A DNA stretch of 64,000 bases. Origin: Mycobacterium kansasii ATCC 12478 (GTDB lineage: Bacteria > Actinomycetota > Actinomycetes > Mycobacteriales > Mycobacteriaceae). Below are positions 16,654 to 24,559 of this stretch, piece after piece. Each line of letters starts with the position of its first letter. The stretch's first letter is position 1. Below the pieces are notes generated by a model. It was given only the letters and a program-made list of their open reading frames with translations, was not told where the DNA came from and made no database searches. The position numbers and the translations under genes are program-made. The DNA lies in NCBI RefSeq assembly GCF_000157895.3, contig NC_022663.1, forward strand, positions 1,364,001-1,428,000, given 5' to 3'.

Positions 16654-17253
16654 CTACGCGCGACTTTCCAGGTTGATTGCTGGACTTTCCTGGTTTAGTG
16701 CTGGTCGCGGTGCTATTTCCCTGACATAAGGGACTTCGCAGTCTTGACAACCCCAAATCAATTTGTGCATGTAACAGCCCACACAAAATCCCAGCGTGGC
16801 CTCCAACCACGTCAGGACAAAACAGACTGCAACAACAGCCGCCATCGCCACGGGCGACGCGCCGAACAGGCGCATGGCAAGACATATCGCGGCTAAACTG
16901 CCACCGAGTAACCATGCAAACCGTTTCGGGCGAGTTGGTTTCCACACCGGACGAATTCCCATTGTCAACGCGGTGCCCAGAATGCCGGTGGGGCTGAATG
17001 GAGTTAATCCGGTAGCCGCCGCAGCCAACATATCAAAAAGCACGAGCGGACCAACAATGATCACCGGATCGGTTTCCGGACGCATCAGCAATAATGCGAT
17101 CGTGATTGCAGAGATAATGTTTAGCAAACCCGCTCTTGCGCGGGTCGCCGTCTCGTTGATGCGCGGTTCCGCATGCGCATTCGTCATCTGTCCCATTGCC
17201 CACCACGGGTGGTTGAGAAAAGCATGTTCAAGTGGGACTTGCCGGCTGGCCAT
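16654..17253 (-). CDS. DUF4395 integral membrane protein
   Basis: This protein of about 199 residues has a cytoplasmic N-terminus and four hydrophobic helices (LLNIISAITIALLL, PVIIVGPLVLFDMLAAA, LLGGSLAAICLAMRLFG, AAVVAVCFVLTWLEATLGF), then a CVGCYMHKLIWGCQDCEVPY segment with two CxxC pairs. The layout and the Cys motif match DUF4395, a family often found next to rhodanese or thioredoxin genes and possibly involved in sulfur or thiol handling. I prefer the ATG at 17253 (AGGA 8 nt upstream) to the TTG one codon earlier. Base composition is visibly less GC-rich than neighbours, and the gene interrupts the usual rphA-rdgB pair. Confidence 0.8.
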   Translation of the reverse strand: MASRQVPLEHAFLNHPWWAMGQMTNAHAEPRINETATRARAGLLNIISAITIALLLMRPETDPVIIVGPLVLFDMLAAAATGLTPFSPTGILGTALTMGIRPVWKPTRPKRFAWLLGGSLAAICLAMRLFGASPVAMAAVVAVCFVLTWLEATLGFCVGCYMHKLIWGCQDCEVPYVREIAPRPALNQESPAINLESRA

Positions 17254-17549
17254 CAATTAATCCTAAAACAATTGGTTTTGGCAAAGCTCAATTGGACGTC
17301 GAGAAGCTTATCATAACGGTATTGTGTGCGCCTCTGGCCAGCCACAATTGAGTCGACGACAATGCCAAACGCTACGACCGACCAAGCCGAGCGGCGCCGC
17401 ACTGCCGGTGACCGGGAGCAAAGACATAGTCTTCATGAACGGCGTTGAACGACGTGCCGTTTGTGAAGTTGACCGGCCTCATTAGGAGCACTCGGAAGGA
17501 ACACCCGGGCCATTGAGGCTTGAGTGTTCCGATTGGTGGATTATCTTGG

Positions 17550-18329
17550 TCAGCTTCCGAACGCTTTCGGCGCTGGCGGTCCTTCGGGCAGGACACCTGG
17601 ATACGGCAGCGCCAACGCCTCCCGCTGGGCGGCGAACAATTTGTCGCAAGCGCCCAGCGCCATGTCGAGCAGCTTGTCCAGCGTCGATCGCGGGAACGTC
17701 GCGCCCTCGCCGGTGCCCTGGATCTCCACCAGAGTCCCGGTGTCGGTGGCGACGACATTCATATCGACCTCGGCTCGGGAATCCTCCTCGTACGGCAGGT
17801 CAACCCGGATCCGGCCGTCGACCACCCCCACACTGATCGCGGCGATGGCGCACGACAACGGCCGGGGATCAGACAGTTTGCCGGCCGCCGCCAGGTAGGT
17901 GACGGCGTCCGCCAGCGCCACATAGGCACCCGTGATGGCCGCCGTGCGGGTACCGCCATCGGCTTGCAACACATCGCAGTCGACCGCAATGGTGTTCTCC
18001 CCCAAGGCCGCCAAGTCGATGCACGCCCGCAGCGACCGACCGACCAGTCGACTGATTTCCTGGGTGCGGCCACCGACTCGCCCCTTGACCGATTCGCGGT
18101 CGGAGCGAGTATGGGTAGCCGACGGCAGCATTGCGTACTCGGCAGTGAGCCATCCCACACCAGATCCCTTGCGCCAGCGTGGAACCCCCTCGGTAACGCT
18201 GGCGGTACACAGGACCTTGGTGCGACCGAATTCAATCAGCACCGAGCCTGCAGGGTTTTCGGTGAACCCGCGGGTGATGACCACCGGACGAAGCTCGTCG
18301 TCGAGGCGGCCGTCTTCTCGTTTGGACAC
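17550..18329 (-). CDS. rph: Ribonuclease PH
   Basis: This 259-residue phosphate-dependent 3' exoribonuclease trims tRNA precursors. Family blocks are visible: RLDDELRPVVITRGF at the N-terminus, SVLIEFGRTKVLCTASV (about residue 28), GGRTQEISRLVGRSLRA (about 85, with the phosphate-binding Arg), VDCDVLQADGGTRTAAI (about 112) and the EVDMNVVATDTG block (about 180, metal-binding Asp). I chose the GTG at 18329 because SKREDGRLDDELRP is the family N-terminus; upstream codons fall in a decayed neighbour. It is the Rv1340 orthologue. Confidence 0.95.
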   Translation of the reverse strand: MSKREDGRLDDELRPVVITRGFTENPAGSVLIEFGRTKVLCTASVTEGVPRWRKGSGVGWLTAEYAMLPSATHTRSDRESVKGRVGGRTQEISRLVGRSLRACIDLAALGENTIAVDCDVLQADGGTRTAAITGAYVALADAVTYLAAAGKLSDPRPLSCAIAAISVGVVDGRIRVDLPYEEDSRAEVDMNVVATDTGTLVEIQGTGEGATFPRSTLDKLLDMALGACDKLFAAQREALALPYPGVLPEGPPAPKAFGS

Positions 18330-18396
18330 GACGCCAACCCTAGCGGGCACCGTCCTCATCGAGTGTGCGTCCACGGTGTCGCGACGTGCCTCGGGT

Positions 18397-18723
18397 TCAA
18401 GCGGTCGGCTGCCGTGTGTACACCCTCGAAGCCAGATCCGCCCACTCGGGCAGACCGACGCCTCGCAGATCGGCATAGCGGCGGTCCGTCCCAGTGCGCG
18501 GCCGCACACGACGTTCAACCACCTTCACCTGAGCCGTATAGGTCTCACCGGTGCAGATCGTTCCGTCGAGTGGCCAGACGGGAACGCCGCGCCACTTCCA
18601 TTCCTCGATGACGTCCGGATGTCGGCCTGCTTGATGAGCTTGCGGATCCGCGCGAGCGTGTCGCCCCGCCAGTCGGCCAGCTCAGCTATCCCGCGTGTCG
18701 ATGTTCTGCGTCGTGTCGCTCAT
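18397..18723 (-). pseudogene. DUF1801-family protein, frameshifted remnant
   Basis: An ATG 4 nt after the VOC gene stop opens MSDTTQNIDTR and then hits TGA. Shifting frame restores ADWRGDTLARIRKLIKQAD, and a second shift restores PDVIEEWKWRGVPVWPLDG and TICTGETYTAQVK, which is the DUF1801 pattern. Thus at least two frameshifts (about 18688 and about 18635) break the gene. After TYTAQVK the frame runs into sequence unlike the family and stops near 18397, so the C-terminal half is also replaced or lost. DUF1801 genes are commonly found beside AraC and VOC genes, as here. The product cannot be functional. Confidence 0.75.
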
Positions 18724-18727
18724 GGGT

Positions 18728-19150
18728 TCAGCTCAACTCCTGAATGCGGATCAGGTTGCCGGCGGGATCACGCAGTGCGCAGTCTCGAACCCCGTACGGC
18801 TGATCCGTCGGCGCCTGAATCACCTCGCCTTGGCCGTCGTGCAGGCAGGTCTGCAGCCGCTCAAAGGTGGCATCGAGATCTTTGGTTGCCAAGAGCAGGG
18901 TGCCGTAGCTGCCTTTGGCCATCATCTCGGCAATGGTGCGGCGCTCCTCGTCGGTGATGCCGGGGGTGGCGTTCGGCGGGTACAAGACGATGGAGGTGTC
19001 AGGCTGATGGGGAGGACCGACCGTGACCCAGCGCATCTTGCCCTTGCCGACGTCGAGGCGGACCTCGAAGCCGAGAACGTCGCGATAAAAGGCGAGCGAT
19101 TCCTCTGGGTCCTCGTGCGGAAGGAAGCTCGAATGAATGGTGATGTCCAT
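18728..19150 (-). CDS. VOC-family protein (glyoxalase/dioxygenase fold)
   Basis: A 140-residue protein with two beta-alpha-beta-beta-beta modules of the vicinal oxygen chelate fold. The first begins MDITIHSSFLPHEDPEESLA with FYRDVLGFEVRLDVG, and the second ends PYGVRDCALRDPAGNLIRIQ, whose terminal D/E region fits the metal-binding or resistance-type site. Such proteins include glyoxalases, dioxygenases and antibiotic-binding proteins; the substrate is unknown. It begins 5 nt after the AraC regulator stop and is followed 4 nt later by the decayed DUF1801 gene, forming an AraC-VOC-DUF1801 module. Confidence 0.88.
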   Translation of the reverse strand: MDITIHSSFLPHEDPEESLAFYRDVLGFEVRLDVGKGKMRWVTVGPPHQPDTSIVLYPPNATPGITDEERRTIAEMMAKGSYGTLLLATKDLDATFERLQTCLHDGQGEVIQAPTDQPYGVRDCALRDPAGNLIRIQELS

Positions 19151-19155
19151 GACGC

Positions 19156-19602
19156 TCACGCTAGGTGCAGCTCGGTAACCGAGGCTTCTCGATTCCTGAT
19201 CGGTCGGGTCACCTGCTTCTCCAGGCACGCCGGAATGGCCTTCGCGGCGCCTGCTGTCCGCTCTCGATAAAGGCTGGGTGGCATGCCGACCAGCTCGGTA
19301 AAGCGAGTGCTGAAGGTGCCCAGCGATGAGCAACCGACGGTGAAGCAAACCTCGGTGACGCTAAGGTCGCCGCGACGCAAGAGCGCCATCGCGCGCTCGA
19401 TTCGCCGCGTCATGAGATACGAATACGGCGATTCGCCATAGGCCAGCTTGAACTGGCGGCTGAAGTGCCCGGCGGACATATTCACGCTTCGGGCGAGCGC
19501 GTCGACGTTCAGCGGCTGTGCATACTCGCGGTCCATCCTGTCCCGAGCGCGCCGCAGCAGCTTGAGGTCGCGTAAGCGCTGATCCTGGGCCGGTGTGCTC
19601 AT
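19156..19602 (-). CDS. AraC-family transcriptional regulator (short)
   Basis: This 148-residue protein is mostly an AraC/XylS DNA-binding domain with its two helix-turn-helices: NVDALARSVNMSAGHFSRQF (about residues 30-50) and LSVTEVCFTVGCSSLGTFST with RFTELVGMPPSLYR (about 80-115). There is no N-terminal effector domain, so it may act constitutively or respond through its C-terminal tail. I chose the ATG at 19602 (MSTPAQDQRLRDLKLLRRA). It leads the VOC/DUF1801 module and probably regulates it. In M. tuberculosis no such genes lie between Rv1339 and rphA. Confidence 0.88.
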   Translation of the reverse strand: MSTPAQDQRLRDLKLLRRARDRMDREYAQPLNVDALARSVNMSAGHFSRQFKLAYGESPYSYLMTRRIERAMALLRRGDLSVTEVCFTVGCSSLGTFSTRFTELVGMPPSLYRERTAGAAKAIPACLEKQVTRPIRNREASVTELHLA

Positions 19603-19634
19603 CTGCGCCGAACCACCGCCTTCGCCAGCGAACT

Positions 19635-20145
19635 TCAGGCCCGCCGGACTTCGAAAGTCTCGCCGCACACCACCGCGTGTACGGGTCCGTCGAACTCGGC
19701 CTTGGCCTCACTGATGACGTCCTCGCGCGATGTCCATGGCGGAATGTGGGTCAGCAGGAGCTCGCGGACGCCGGCCCGCCTCGCGGCCCTTCCCGCTTCG
19801 GTGCCGGACAGATGTAAGTCCGGCGGACGATCCGGGGAGTGTGTCCAGGAGGCCTCGCACAGAAAGACGTCAACGCCGCGAGCCAACTCGACGAGCTGGT
19901 CACAGATGCCGGTGTCGCCGCTGTAGGCCAATGAGGCGCCGGTGGAATCGGTAAAACGCATGCCGTAGGACTCGGTCGGGTGAGCAACGATCCGGGGCAC
20001 CACGGTAACCGTGCCGAACGTCACCGGCTCGCCGTCCACCCAGTGGTGGACGTCGAAGATGTCCGAGCAATCGTCGATCTCGCCGCCGTAGGGCGATGAC
20101 GCTGCCCCCAGGCGCGACCAGGTATCGCTCGGGCCGTATAACAAC
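19635..20145 (-). pseudogene. Rv1339-type cAMP phosphodiesterase, 3' part (split by IS)
   Basis: These are the last 169 or so codons of an MBL-fold phosphodiesterase, orthologous to M. tuberculosis Rv1339. The fragment starts LYGPSDTWSRLGAASSPYGG, continues with IVAHPTESYGM, LAYSGDTGICDQLVELA (metal Asp) and LLTHIPPWTSRED (metal His), and ends EVRRA. It has lost the N-terminal third, including the HxHxDH metal motif. It has no start codon of its own; the frame reads through from inside the insertion element. Apart from the insertion the reading frame is undamaged, so the disruption looks recent. Confidence 0.9.
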
Positions 20146-20175
20146 TGGCCTGACCCCGATCGGTTGGTCCATGGC
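20146..20175 (+). repeat. Left terminal inverted repeat of the IS
   Basis: Starts TGGCCTGACCCCG, then after a variable stretch TGGTCCATGGC. It matches the right end in inverted orientation with a few mismatches and one gap. It is bounded outside by the CAAC duplication. Confidence 0.85.
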
Positions 20176-20225
20176 TTATGAGAGTCTTGCAGCCCACGCT
20201 GTGGGCAGGAAGGCTCAACAAGATC

Positions 20226-20507
20226 ATGGCAACAAGGAAGCGGCATAGCCCCGAGCAGATCGTGCGCAAGCTGACGCTGGCGGATCGGCTGTTGTCCGAG
20301 GGCAAGGACACAGCGGCAGTGTGCCGCGAGCTGGGTGTGTCGGAGGCGACGTATCACCGATGGCGCAATCAGTTCGGTGGTTTGAAGGCCGAGGATGCCA
20401 AGCGCCTGAAGGACCTCGAGCGCGAGAACGCAACGCTGAAGCGGCTCTTGGCAGATGCCGAGTTAGAGAAGGCTGCACTCAAGGAGATCGCGCGGGGAAA
20501 CTTCTAG
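20226..20507 (+). CDS. IS3-family transposase OrfA
   Basis: A 93-residue OrfA with a helix-turn-helix (SPEQIVRKLTLADRLL and AAVCRELGVSEATYHRWRNQ, residues 8-45) that recognises the IS ends, followed by a leucine-zipper-like coil (LKDLERENATLKRLLADAEL, residues 60-85). It ends at a TAG just after the slippery heptamer. A second ATG-like frame opens 48 nt upstream, but MATRKRHSPEQ is the family start. OrfA alone usually modulates transposition. Confidence 0.93.
   Translation: MATRKRHSPEQIVRKLTLADRLLSEGKDTAAVCRELGVSEATYHRWRNQFGGLKAEDAKRLKDLERENATLKRLLADAELEKAALKEIARGNF
20495..20501 (+). other. Programmed -1 ribosomal frameshift heptamer
   Basis: The sequence G-GGA-AAC fits the X-XXY-YYZ slippery pattern in the orfA reading frame, two codons before its stop. 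Slipping one base back continues GKLLGPERRR into orfB and gives a fused OrfAB of about 372 residues, the active IS3 transposase. Confidence 0.75.
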
Positions 20508-21343
20508 GCCCGGAGCGTCGGCGGGCAGCCGTTCGTCACCTCCAGCGTGTGCTGGGGGTCAGCGAACGGTTCGCCTGCCGCGTGACCGGGCAGCATCGGG
20601 CCACCCAACGCCACGAACCCGCCGCCGAGACTGCCCAGGACCCCGATGCCGGCTTGCGGGCCTGGCTGCGCCGCTACGCCAAAGACCATCCGCGGCGTGG
20701 GTTTCGGCCCGCTTATCACGATGCCCGCGCTGAAGGTTGGCAAGTCAATCACAAGAAGGTGCAACGGCTCTGGCGTGAGGAAGGCTTGCGCGTGCCGCAG
20801 CGGCGGCGCCGTAAACGACGCGGTAGCTCCACCGCCCGGCCCGAGGTATGCGCCGATGCCCCCAACCGGGTCTGGGCCGTGGACTTTCAGTTCGATTCCA
20901 CTACCGATGGGCGCCCGTTCAAGATCGTCTCGATCATCGACGAGCACACCCGCGAATGTCTCGGCGACAAGGTAGACCGCAGCATCACCGGCGAGGACCT
21001 CATCGACGAACTTGACCGCATCGCCGCTCAACGCGGTACCTATCCGAACGTGCTCAGATGTGACAACGGACCCGAATTAGCCTGTGCGGCAATGGCAGAC
21101 TGGGCCGACGGTCACGTCGGGCTGCACTTTATCCCGCCCGGTGAACCTTGGCGAAACGGCTACGTCGAATCATTTAACTCCCGCATCCGCGACGAATGCC
21201 TCAACATCAACAGCTTCTGGTCTCTAGCCCAGGCCCGCGTGGTCATCAGCGACTGGAAACATGACTACAACCATCACCGGCGGCACTCTGCCTTGGGCTA
21301 CCAAGCCCCCGCCCACTACGCTGCCACCTGCACCCACCAATGA
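20501..21343 (+). CDS. IS3-family transposase OrfB (DDE integrase domain)
   Basis: The catalytic half of the transposase, expressed as an OrfAB fusion by -1 frameshifting. The frame itself is open from 20321, but family similarity begins around LGPERRRAAVRHLQRVLGVS. An HTH_21-like helical region is followed by the RNase H-fold integrase core: the first Asp in RVWAVDFQFD, the second in LRCDNGPEL and the Glu in NGYVESFNSRIRDECLN, with the conserved HSALGYQAPAHY tail. All three catalytic residues and the full length are present, so it appears active. Confidence 0.93.
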   Translation, partial: LLGPERRRAAVRHLQRVLGVSERFACRVTGQHRATQRHEPAAETAQDPDAGLRAWLRRYAKDHPRRGFRPAYHDARAEGWQVNHKKVQRLWREEGLRVPQRRRRKRRGSSTARPEVCADAPNRVWAVDFQFDSTTDGRPFKIVSIIDEHTRECLGDKVDRSITGEDLIDELDRIAAQRGTYPNVLRCDNGPELACAAMADWADGHVGLHFIPPGEPWRNGYVESFNSRIRDECLNINSFWSLAQARVVISDWKHDYNHHRRHSALGYQAPAHYAATCTHQ

Positions 21344-21356
21344 ACGACTCTCGTTC

Positions 21357-21385
21357 GCCGTGGACCAGTTCACGGGGTCCGGTCA
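21357..21385 (-). repeat. Right terminal inverted repeat of the IS
   Basis: Read inwards on the minus strand it begins TGACCGGACCCCG and continues TGGTCCACGGC, the mirrored partner of the left end. The terminal TGA supplies the premature stop of the upstream phosphodiesterase fragment. Confidence 0.85.
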
Positions 21386-21652
21386 CAACGCCTTGCCCTT
21401 GGGAGGCGTCGGGTGATAACGGCGCCATACGAATAACCCAGGCATATCCAGACAGTGGTCCGCGTGCAGATGCGACAACAGCACATGCACCGACCCGGGA
21501 TCCAAGTGTCGCTGTAGTGCGCCGAGCACACCGCCACCGAAGTCGATGACCATCGGCGGGGTGTCCGGAGCCCGGAGCAGATAACCCGACGCGGCCGAAT
21601 CCGGACCCACGACGCTGCCGGAGCATCCGAGCACGGTTATTCGCACGGACAC
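21386..21652 (-). pseudogene. Rv1339-type cAMP phosphodiesterase, 5' part (split by IS)
   Basis: The first 89 or so codons of the Rv1339 orthologue, from a GTG at 21652. The fragment begins SVRITVLGCSGSVVGPDS, then VIDFGGGVLGALQRHLD and the MBL metal motif HLHADH, and ends at GKAL, where the insertion element introduces TGA. Upstream codons GHGTV also match the family, so translation may begin earlier. In M. tuberculosis this protein hydrolyses cAMP; the fragment lacks the C-terminal metal ligands and should be inactive. It lies 70 nt after murI, in the same direction. Confidence 0.9.
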
Positions 21653-21722
21653 TACTGTGCCATGCCCATTACCGCGATGAGAAAAACATTGCCGCAATAG
21701 GTGAGCAGAATCTCGCGTGACG

Positions 21723-22538
21723 CTATTTGACAGGCGGATGATGAACGGCTTCCACGCCGGTAATCGCCGGCCCGAGGAATCGCGCCGCCAGCCGGGTGAA
21801 CGCTTCCGGGTCGCCGGTGGCTTCGAACACCCGGGTAGCCGGCGGCGCATCGTGCGGGCGCAGCAGGTCGCTCTGGGTCAGCACCCGGAGAACTTCTTTG
21901 GCGGTCTCCTCGGCGCTCGAGACCAGCGTGACGTGGTCTCCCATGGCCAGTTGAATGAGTCCGGACAGCAGCGGGTAGTGCGTACAACCGAGCACCAGAG
22001 TGTCCACCCCGGCACGCTGCAACGGCTCCAGGTAACCCTCCGCCAGCCCCAGCACCTGACGGCCACTGGTGACCCCACGCTCGACGAAATCCACGAACCG
22101 CGGACAGGCCACCGCGGTGATCTCGGTGTCGCGCGCGGCGGCGAACGCGTCTTGGTAGGCGTGGGAGGTGATGGTCGCGCGAGTGCCGATCACCCCGATG
22201 CGGCCGTTGCGGGTGGCAGCAACCGCGCGGCGGACGGCCGGCAGGATCACCTCGACGACGGGCACGTCGTATCGCTCCCGCGCGTCTCGCAAGCAGGCCG
22301 CGGACGCCGAGTTGCAGGCGATCACCAAAACCTTGACACCCCGGTCAACCAAGTCGTCGCCGATCGCCAACGCGTGTGCGCGGATCTCCGGGATGGTCAG
22401 TGGACCGTAGGGGCCGTTGCCGGTGTCACCGACGTAGATGATGTCTTCGTCGGGCAGTTGGTCGATGATGGCCCGCGCGACGGTCAGTCCGCCGACGCCG
22501 GAGTCGAAGATTCCGACGGGCGCCAACGGCGAGCTCAT
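21723..22538 (-). CDS. murI: Glutamate racemase
   Basis: This 271-residue enzyme makes D-glutamate for peptidoglycan. It shows GIFDSGVGGLTVARAI at the N-terminus, YVGDTGNGPYG, and the two catalytic Cys: IACNSASAAC (about residue 75) and LGCTHYPLL (about 185). It matches Rv1338 in sequence and position. It overlaps the upstream rhomboid gene by 4 nt (ATGA). The insertion element lies beyond its 3' end, so murI itself is not affected. Confidence 0.96.
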   Translation of the reverse strand: MSSPLAPVGIFDSGVGGLTVARAIIDQLPDEDIIYVGDTGNGPYGPLTIPEIRAHALAIGDDLVDRGVKVLVIACNSASAACLRDARERYDVPVVEVILPAVRRAVAATRNGRIGVIGTRATITSHAYQDAFAAARDTEITAVACPRFVDFVERGVTSGRQVLGLAEGYLEPLQRAGVDTLVLGCTHYPLLSGLIQLAMGDHVTLVSSAEETAKEVLRVLTQSDLLRPHDAPPATRVFEATGDPEAFTRLAARFLGPAITGVEAVHHPPVK

Positions 22539-23203
22539 GTCTTCGGACGCAACTGCCGGTTGCCGGCCTTCTTCAGGGCGCGGGCTTTACGCTCCGGTAC
22601 CGACAAGAGGTATGCCGCCACCACGCCGGCAAGCGCACCGCACAGATGTCCCTGCCATGACACCCCGCCGCACATGCCCAGTCGCGGAAGGGCTCCCAGC
22701 AGGACGCCACCATAGAAGAACAAGACCACCAAACCGATGACGATGTCCCAGACCTTGCGCACGAAAAGGCCGAACACCAACAGAAAGGTCAGCCAGCCGA
22801 AGATAAGCCCGGACGCTCCGATGTGGTCGGTCGGACCGCAGGTGCTGCCCACATTTCCGATGAGCCAGGTGCCGAAGCCGCCCAGGATCCACACGATCAC
22901 CGTCGCCCAGACGAACCGCGACAATCCGGCCAGCGTCATCAGGAATCCCAAAACCAGCAAGGGAATGGTGTTGGCCATCAGGTGTGCCCAGTTGGCATGC
23001 AGCAGCGGCGCGAAAACAATGCCCCACAACCCGTCGGTTTTCAGCGGGCGGATGCCGTTGACGTCCAGCGAATGCCGCGACAGCTGGTCGATCAGTTCAA
23101 CGAGATACAGCAGCCCGACGAACGTGAGGATGGTCGCCCCGCCGACGATCCAGCGCGGTCGCCTTTCCGGCTGCTTCGCGGGTGTTCGCGGATAGGCGGT
23201 CAT
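22535..23203 (-). CDS. Rhomboid-family intramembrane serine protease
   Basis: A 222-residue six-helix membrane protein, orthologous to Rv1337. Catalytic elements are visible: the HANWAHLMANTIPLL helix with conserved His and Asn (about residue 70), GASGLIFGWL with the nucleophile Ser (about 132) and GHLCGALAGVVAAYL with the general-base His (about 185). It cleaves substrates within the membrane; physiological substrates are not known. It overlaps murI by four nucleotides. Confidence 0.93.
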   Translation of the reverse strand: MTAYPRTPAKQPERRPRWIVGGATILTFVGLLYLVELIDQLSRHSLDVNGIRPLKTDGLWGIVFAPLLHANWAHLMANTIPLLVLGFLMTLAGLSRFVWATVIVWILGGFGTWLIGNVGSTCGPTDHIGASGLIFGWLTFLLVFGLFVRKVWDIVIGLVVLFFYGGVLLGALPRLGMCGGVSWQGHLCGALAGVVAAYLLSVPERKARALKKAGNRQLRPKT

Positions 23204-23253
23204 TGGCGCCGCTCCTCCTCATCGCTATCGCTCGGCATCGTCGCCGGCGCGGG

Positions 23254-24225
23254 TCATGCCCACAGCTGCCCTTCCAGAGCGTTCTCGGCATCAGCAAGGC
23301 TACCGCCGTAGGCGCCGGTCGACAGATACTTCCACCCTGCGTCGGCAACCACCAAGGCAATGTCCGCGCGATTACCCGACTGGACGACATTTGCCGCGAT
23401 TCCCAGTGCGGCGTGCAGCACCGCGCCCGTCGAGATACCCGCGAAGATGCCCTCGGCCGCCGCCAGTTCACGGGTACGGCGCACCGCGTCGTGCGCGCCC
23501 ACCGAATACCGCGCGGTCAGCACCTCAGGGTCATACAGTTCGGGAACAAAGCCCTCGTCGATGTTGCGCAGCGCGTACACCCCCTCGCCGTAGCGTGGCT
23601 CGGCGGCCACGATGTGGATGCCGGGAACCCGCTCGCGCAGAAACCGGCCGGTACCCATCAGCGTGCCGGCAGTGCCCAGGCCGGCGACGAAATGGGTGAT
23701 CTCGGGTAGGTCATCCAGCAACTCGGGACCGGTGCCGCGGTAATGCGCGTCCGTGTTGGCCGGATTGCCGTACTGGTACAGCATCACCCACGACGGGTTG
23801 GCGGCGGCAAGCTCTTTGGCCGCGGCCACCGCTGCATTGGATCCCCCCTCGGCCGGCGAAAAAATGATTCTCGCGCCGTACAGCTCCAGCAGCTGACGCC
23901 GTTCCACCGAGGTGTTCTCGGGCAGCACGCATATCAGCCGGTAGCCCTTCAACCGGGCCGCCATTGCCAGCGAGATACCGGTGTTGCCGCTGGTGGGCTC
24001 GATGATGGTGGCGCCGGGCGACAACCGCCCGTCTTGTTCGGCCTGTTCGATCATCCGCAGCGCCGGCCGGTCTTTGATCGATCCGGTCGGATTGCGGTCC
24101 TCGAGCTTGGCCCACAACCGCACGTGCGCTGCGTCGGCCTCGTCTACCCATCGTGGGGACAGCTGCCGCAGACCCACCAGCGGGGTGTTGCCCAGGGCCT
24201 GTAATAGCGAGTCGTAACGCGCCAT
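23254..24225 (-). CDS. cysM: O-phosphoserine sulfhydrylase CysM (CysO-dependent)
   Basis: This 323-residue PLP enzyme belongs to the cysteine synthase family. NPTGSIKDRPALRMIE (about residue 46) carries the PLP Lys, TSGNTGISLAMAA (about 82) is the substrate loop and GLGTAGTLMGTGRFL (about 185) binds the phosphate. Mycobacterial CysM uses O-phosphoserine and the thiocarboxylated carrier CysO rather than sulfide. The adjacent cysO and mec genes complete that pathway. It is the Rv1336 orthologue. Confidence 0.96.
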   Translation of the reverse strand: MARYDSLLQALGNTPLVGLRQLSPRWVDEADAAHVRLWAKLEDRNPTGSIKDRPALRMIEQAEQDGRLSPGATIIEPTSGNTGISLAMAARLKGYRLICVLPENTSVERRQLLELYGARIIFSPAEGGSNAAVAAAKELAAANPSWVMLYQYGNPANTDAHYRGTGPELLDDLPEITHFVAGLGTAGTLMGTGRFLRERVPGIHIVAAEPRYGEGVYALRNIDEGFVPELYDPEVLTARYSVGAHDAVRRTRELAAAEGIFAGISTGAVLHAALGIAANVVQSGNRADIALVVADAGWKYLSTGAYGGSLADAENALEGQLWA

Positions 24226-24234
24226 GCGCTCCGC

Positions 24235-24507
24235 TTACCCGCCCGCCACGGCGGGCAGGATGGTGACCGAGTCGCCGTCGGACAGCACGGTGTCCAGACC
24301 ACCGGAGAAGCGCACATCCTCGTCGTTGACGTAGACGTTCACAAAGCGGTGCAGCTTGCCGTTATCGATCAGCCGCTCGGAGATGCCCGCGTAATTGGCC
24401 TCGAGGTCGTTGATAACCGCGCCGAGCGTGTCGCCGGTCGCAAAGACGCGCTTCTGGCCGCCGGTGTGGGGTCGCAGGACGGTCGGGATGGACACCGTGA
24501 CGCTCAT
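24235..24507 (-). CDS. cysO: Sulfur carrier protein CysO
   Basis: A 90-residue ubiquitin-like (beta-grasp) carrier ending in the diglycine AVAGG, whose C-terminal thiocarboxylate donates sulfur to CysM. The length, the GGLDTVLSDGDSVTILPAVA strand and the GG tail match Rv1335. It lies between mec and cysM in one operon, with 9 nt to cysM. Confidence 0.95.
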   Translation of the reverse strand: MSVTVSIPTVLRPHTGGQKRVFATGDTLGAVINDLEANYAGISERLIDNGKLHRFVNVYVNDEDVRFSGGLDTVLSDGDSVTILPAVAGG

Positions 24508-24559
24508 GCAGGCCTTCCTCGCATTTTTCCGGGCACTTTTCCGGGATTTTCACAGATGC

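Larger units (their letters stand above)
20146..21385 (+). mobile_element. IS3-family insertion sequence (IS407-like), complete
   Basis: A 1,240-bp element flanked by a 4-bp direct repeat CAAC (20142-20145 and 21386-21389). Removing the element and one CAAC restores an uninterrupted codon series GKAL-LYGPSDTW of the phosphodiesterase, which proves the borders. The ends are imperfect inverted repeats beginning TGGCCTGACCCCG on the left and TGACCGGACCCCG on the right. It carries overlapping orfA and orfB with a -1 slippery heptamer. The size, the 4-bp duplication and the orfA sequence (KRHSPEQIVRKL) fit the IS407 subgroup. All parts are intact, so it may still be mobile. Confidence 0.95.

Noticed and set aside
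20178..20225. Earlier ATG for orfA
   Set aside because: The 16 extra residues are not conserved in OrfA proteins, and the ATG at 20226 is the standard start.
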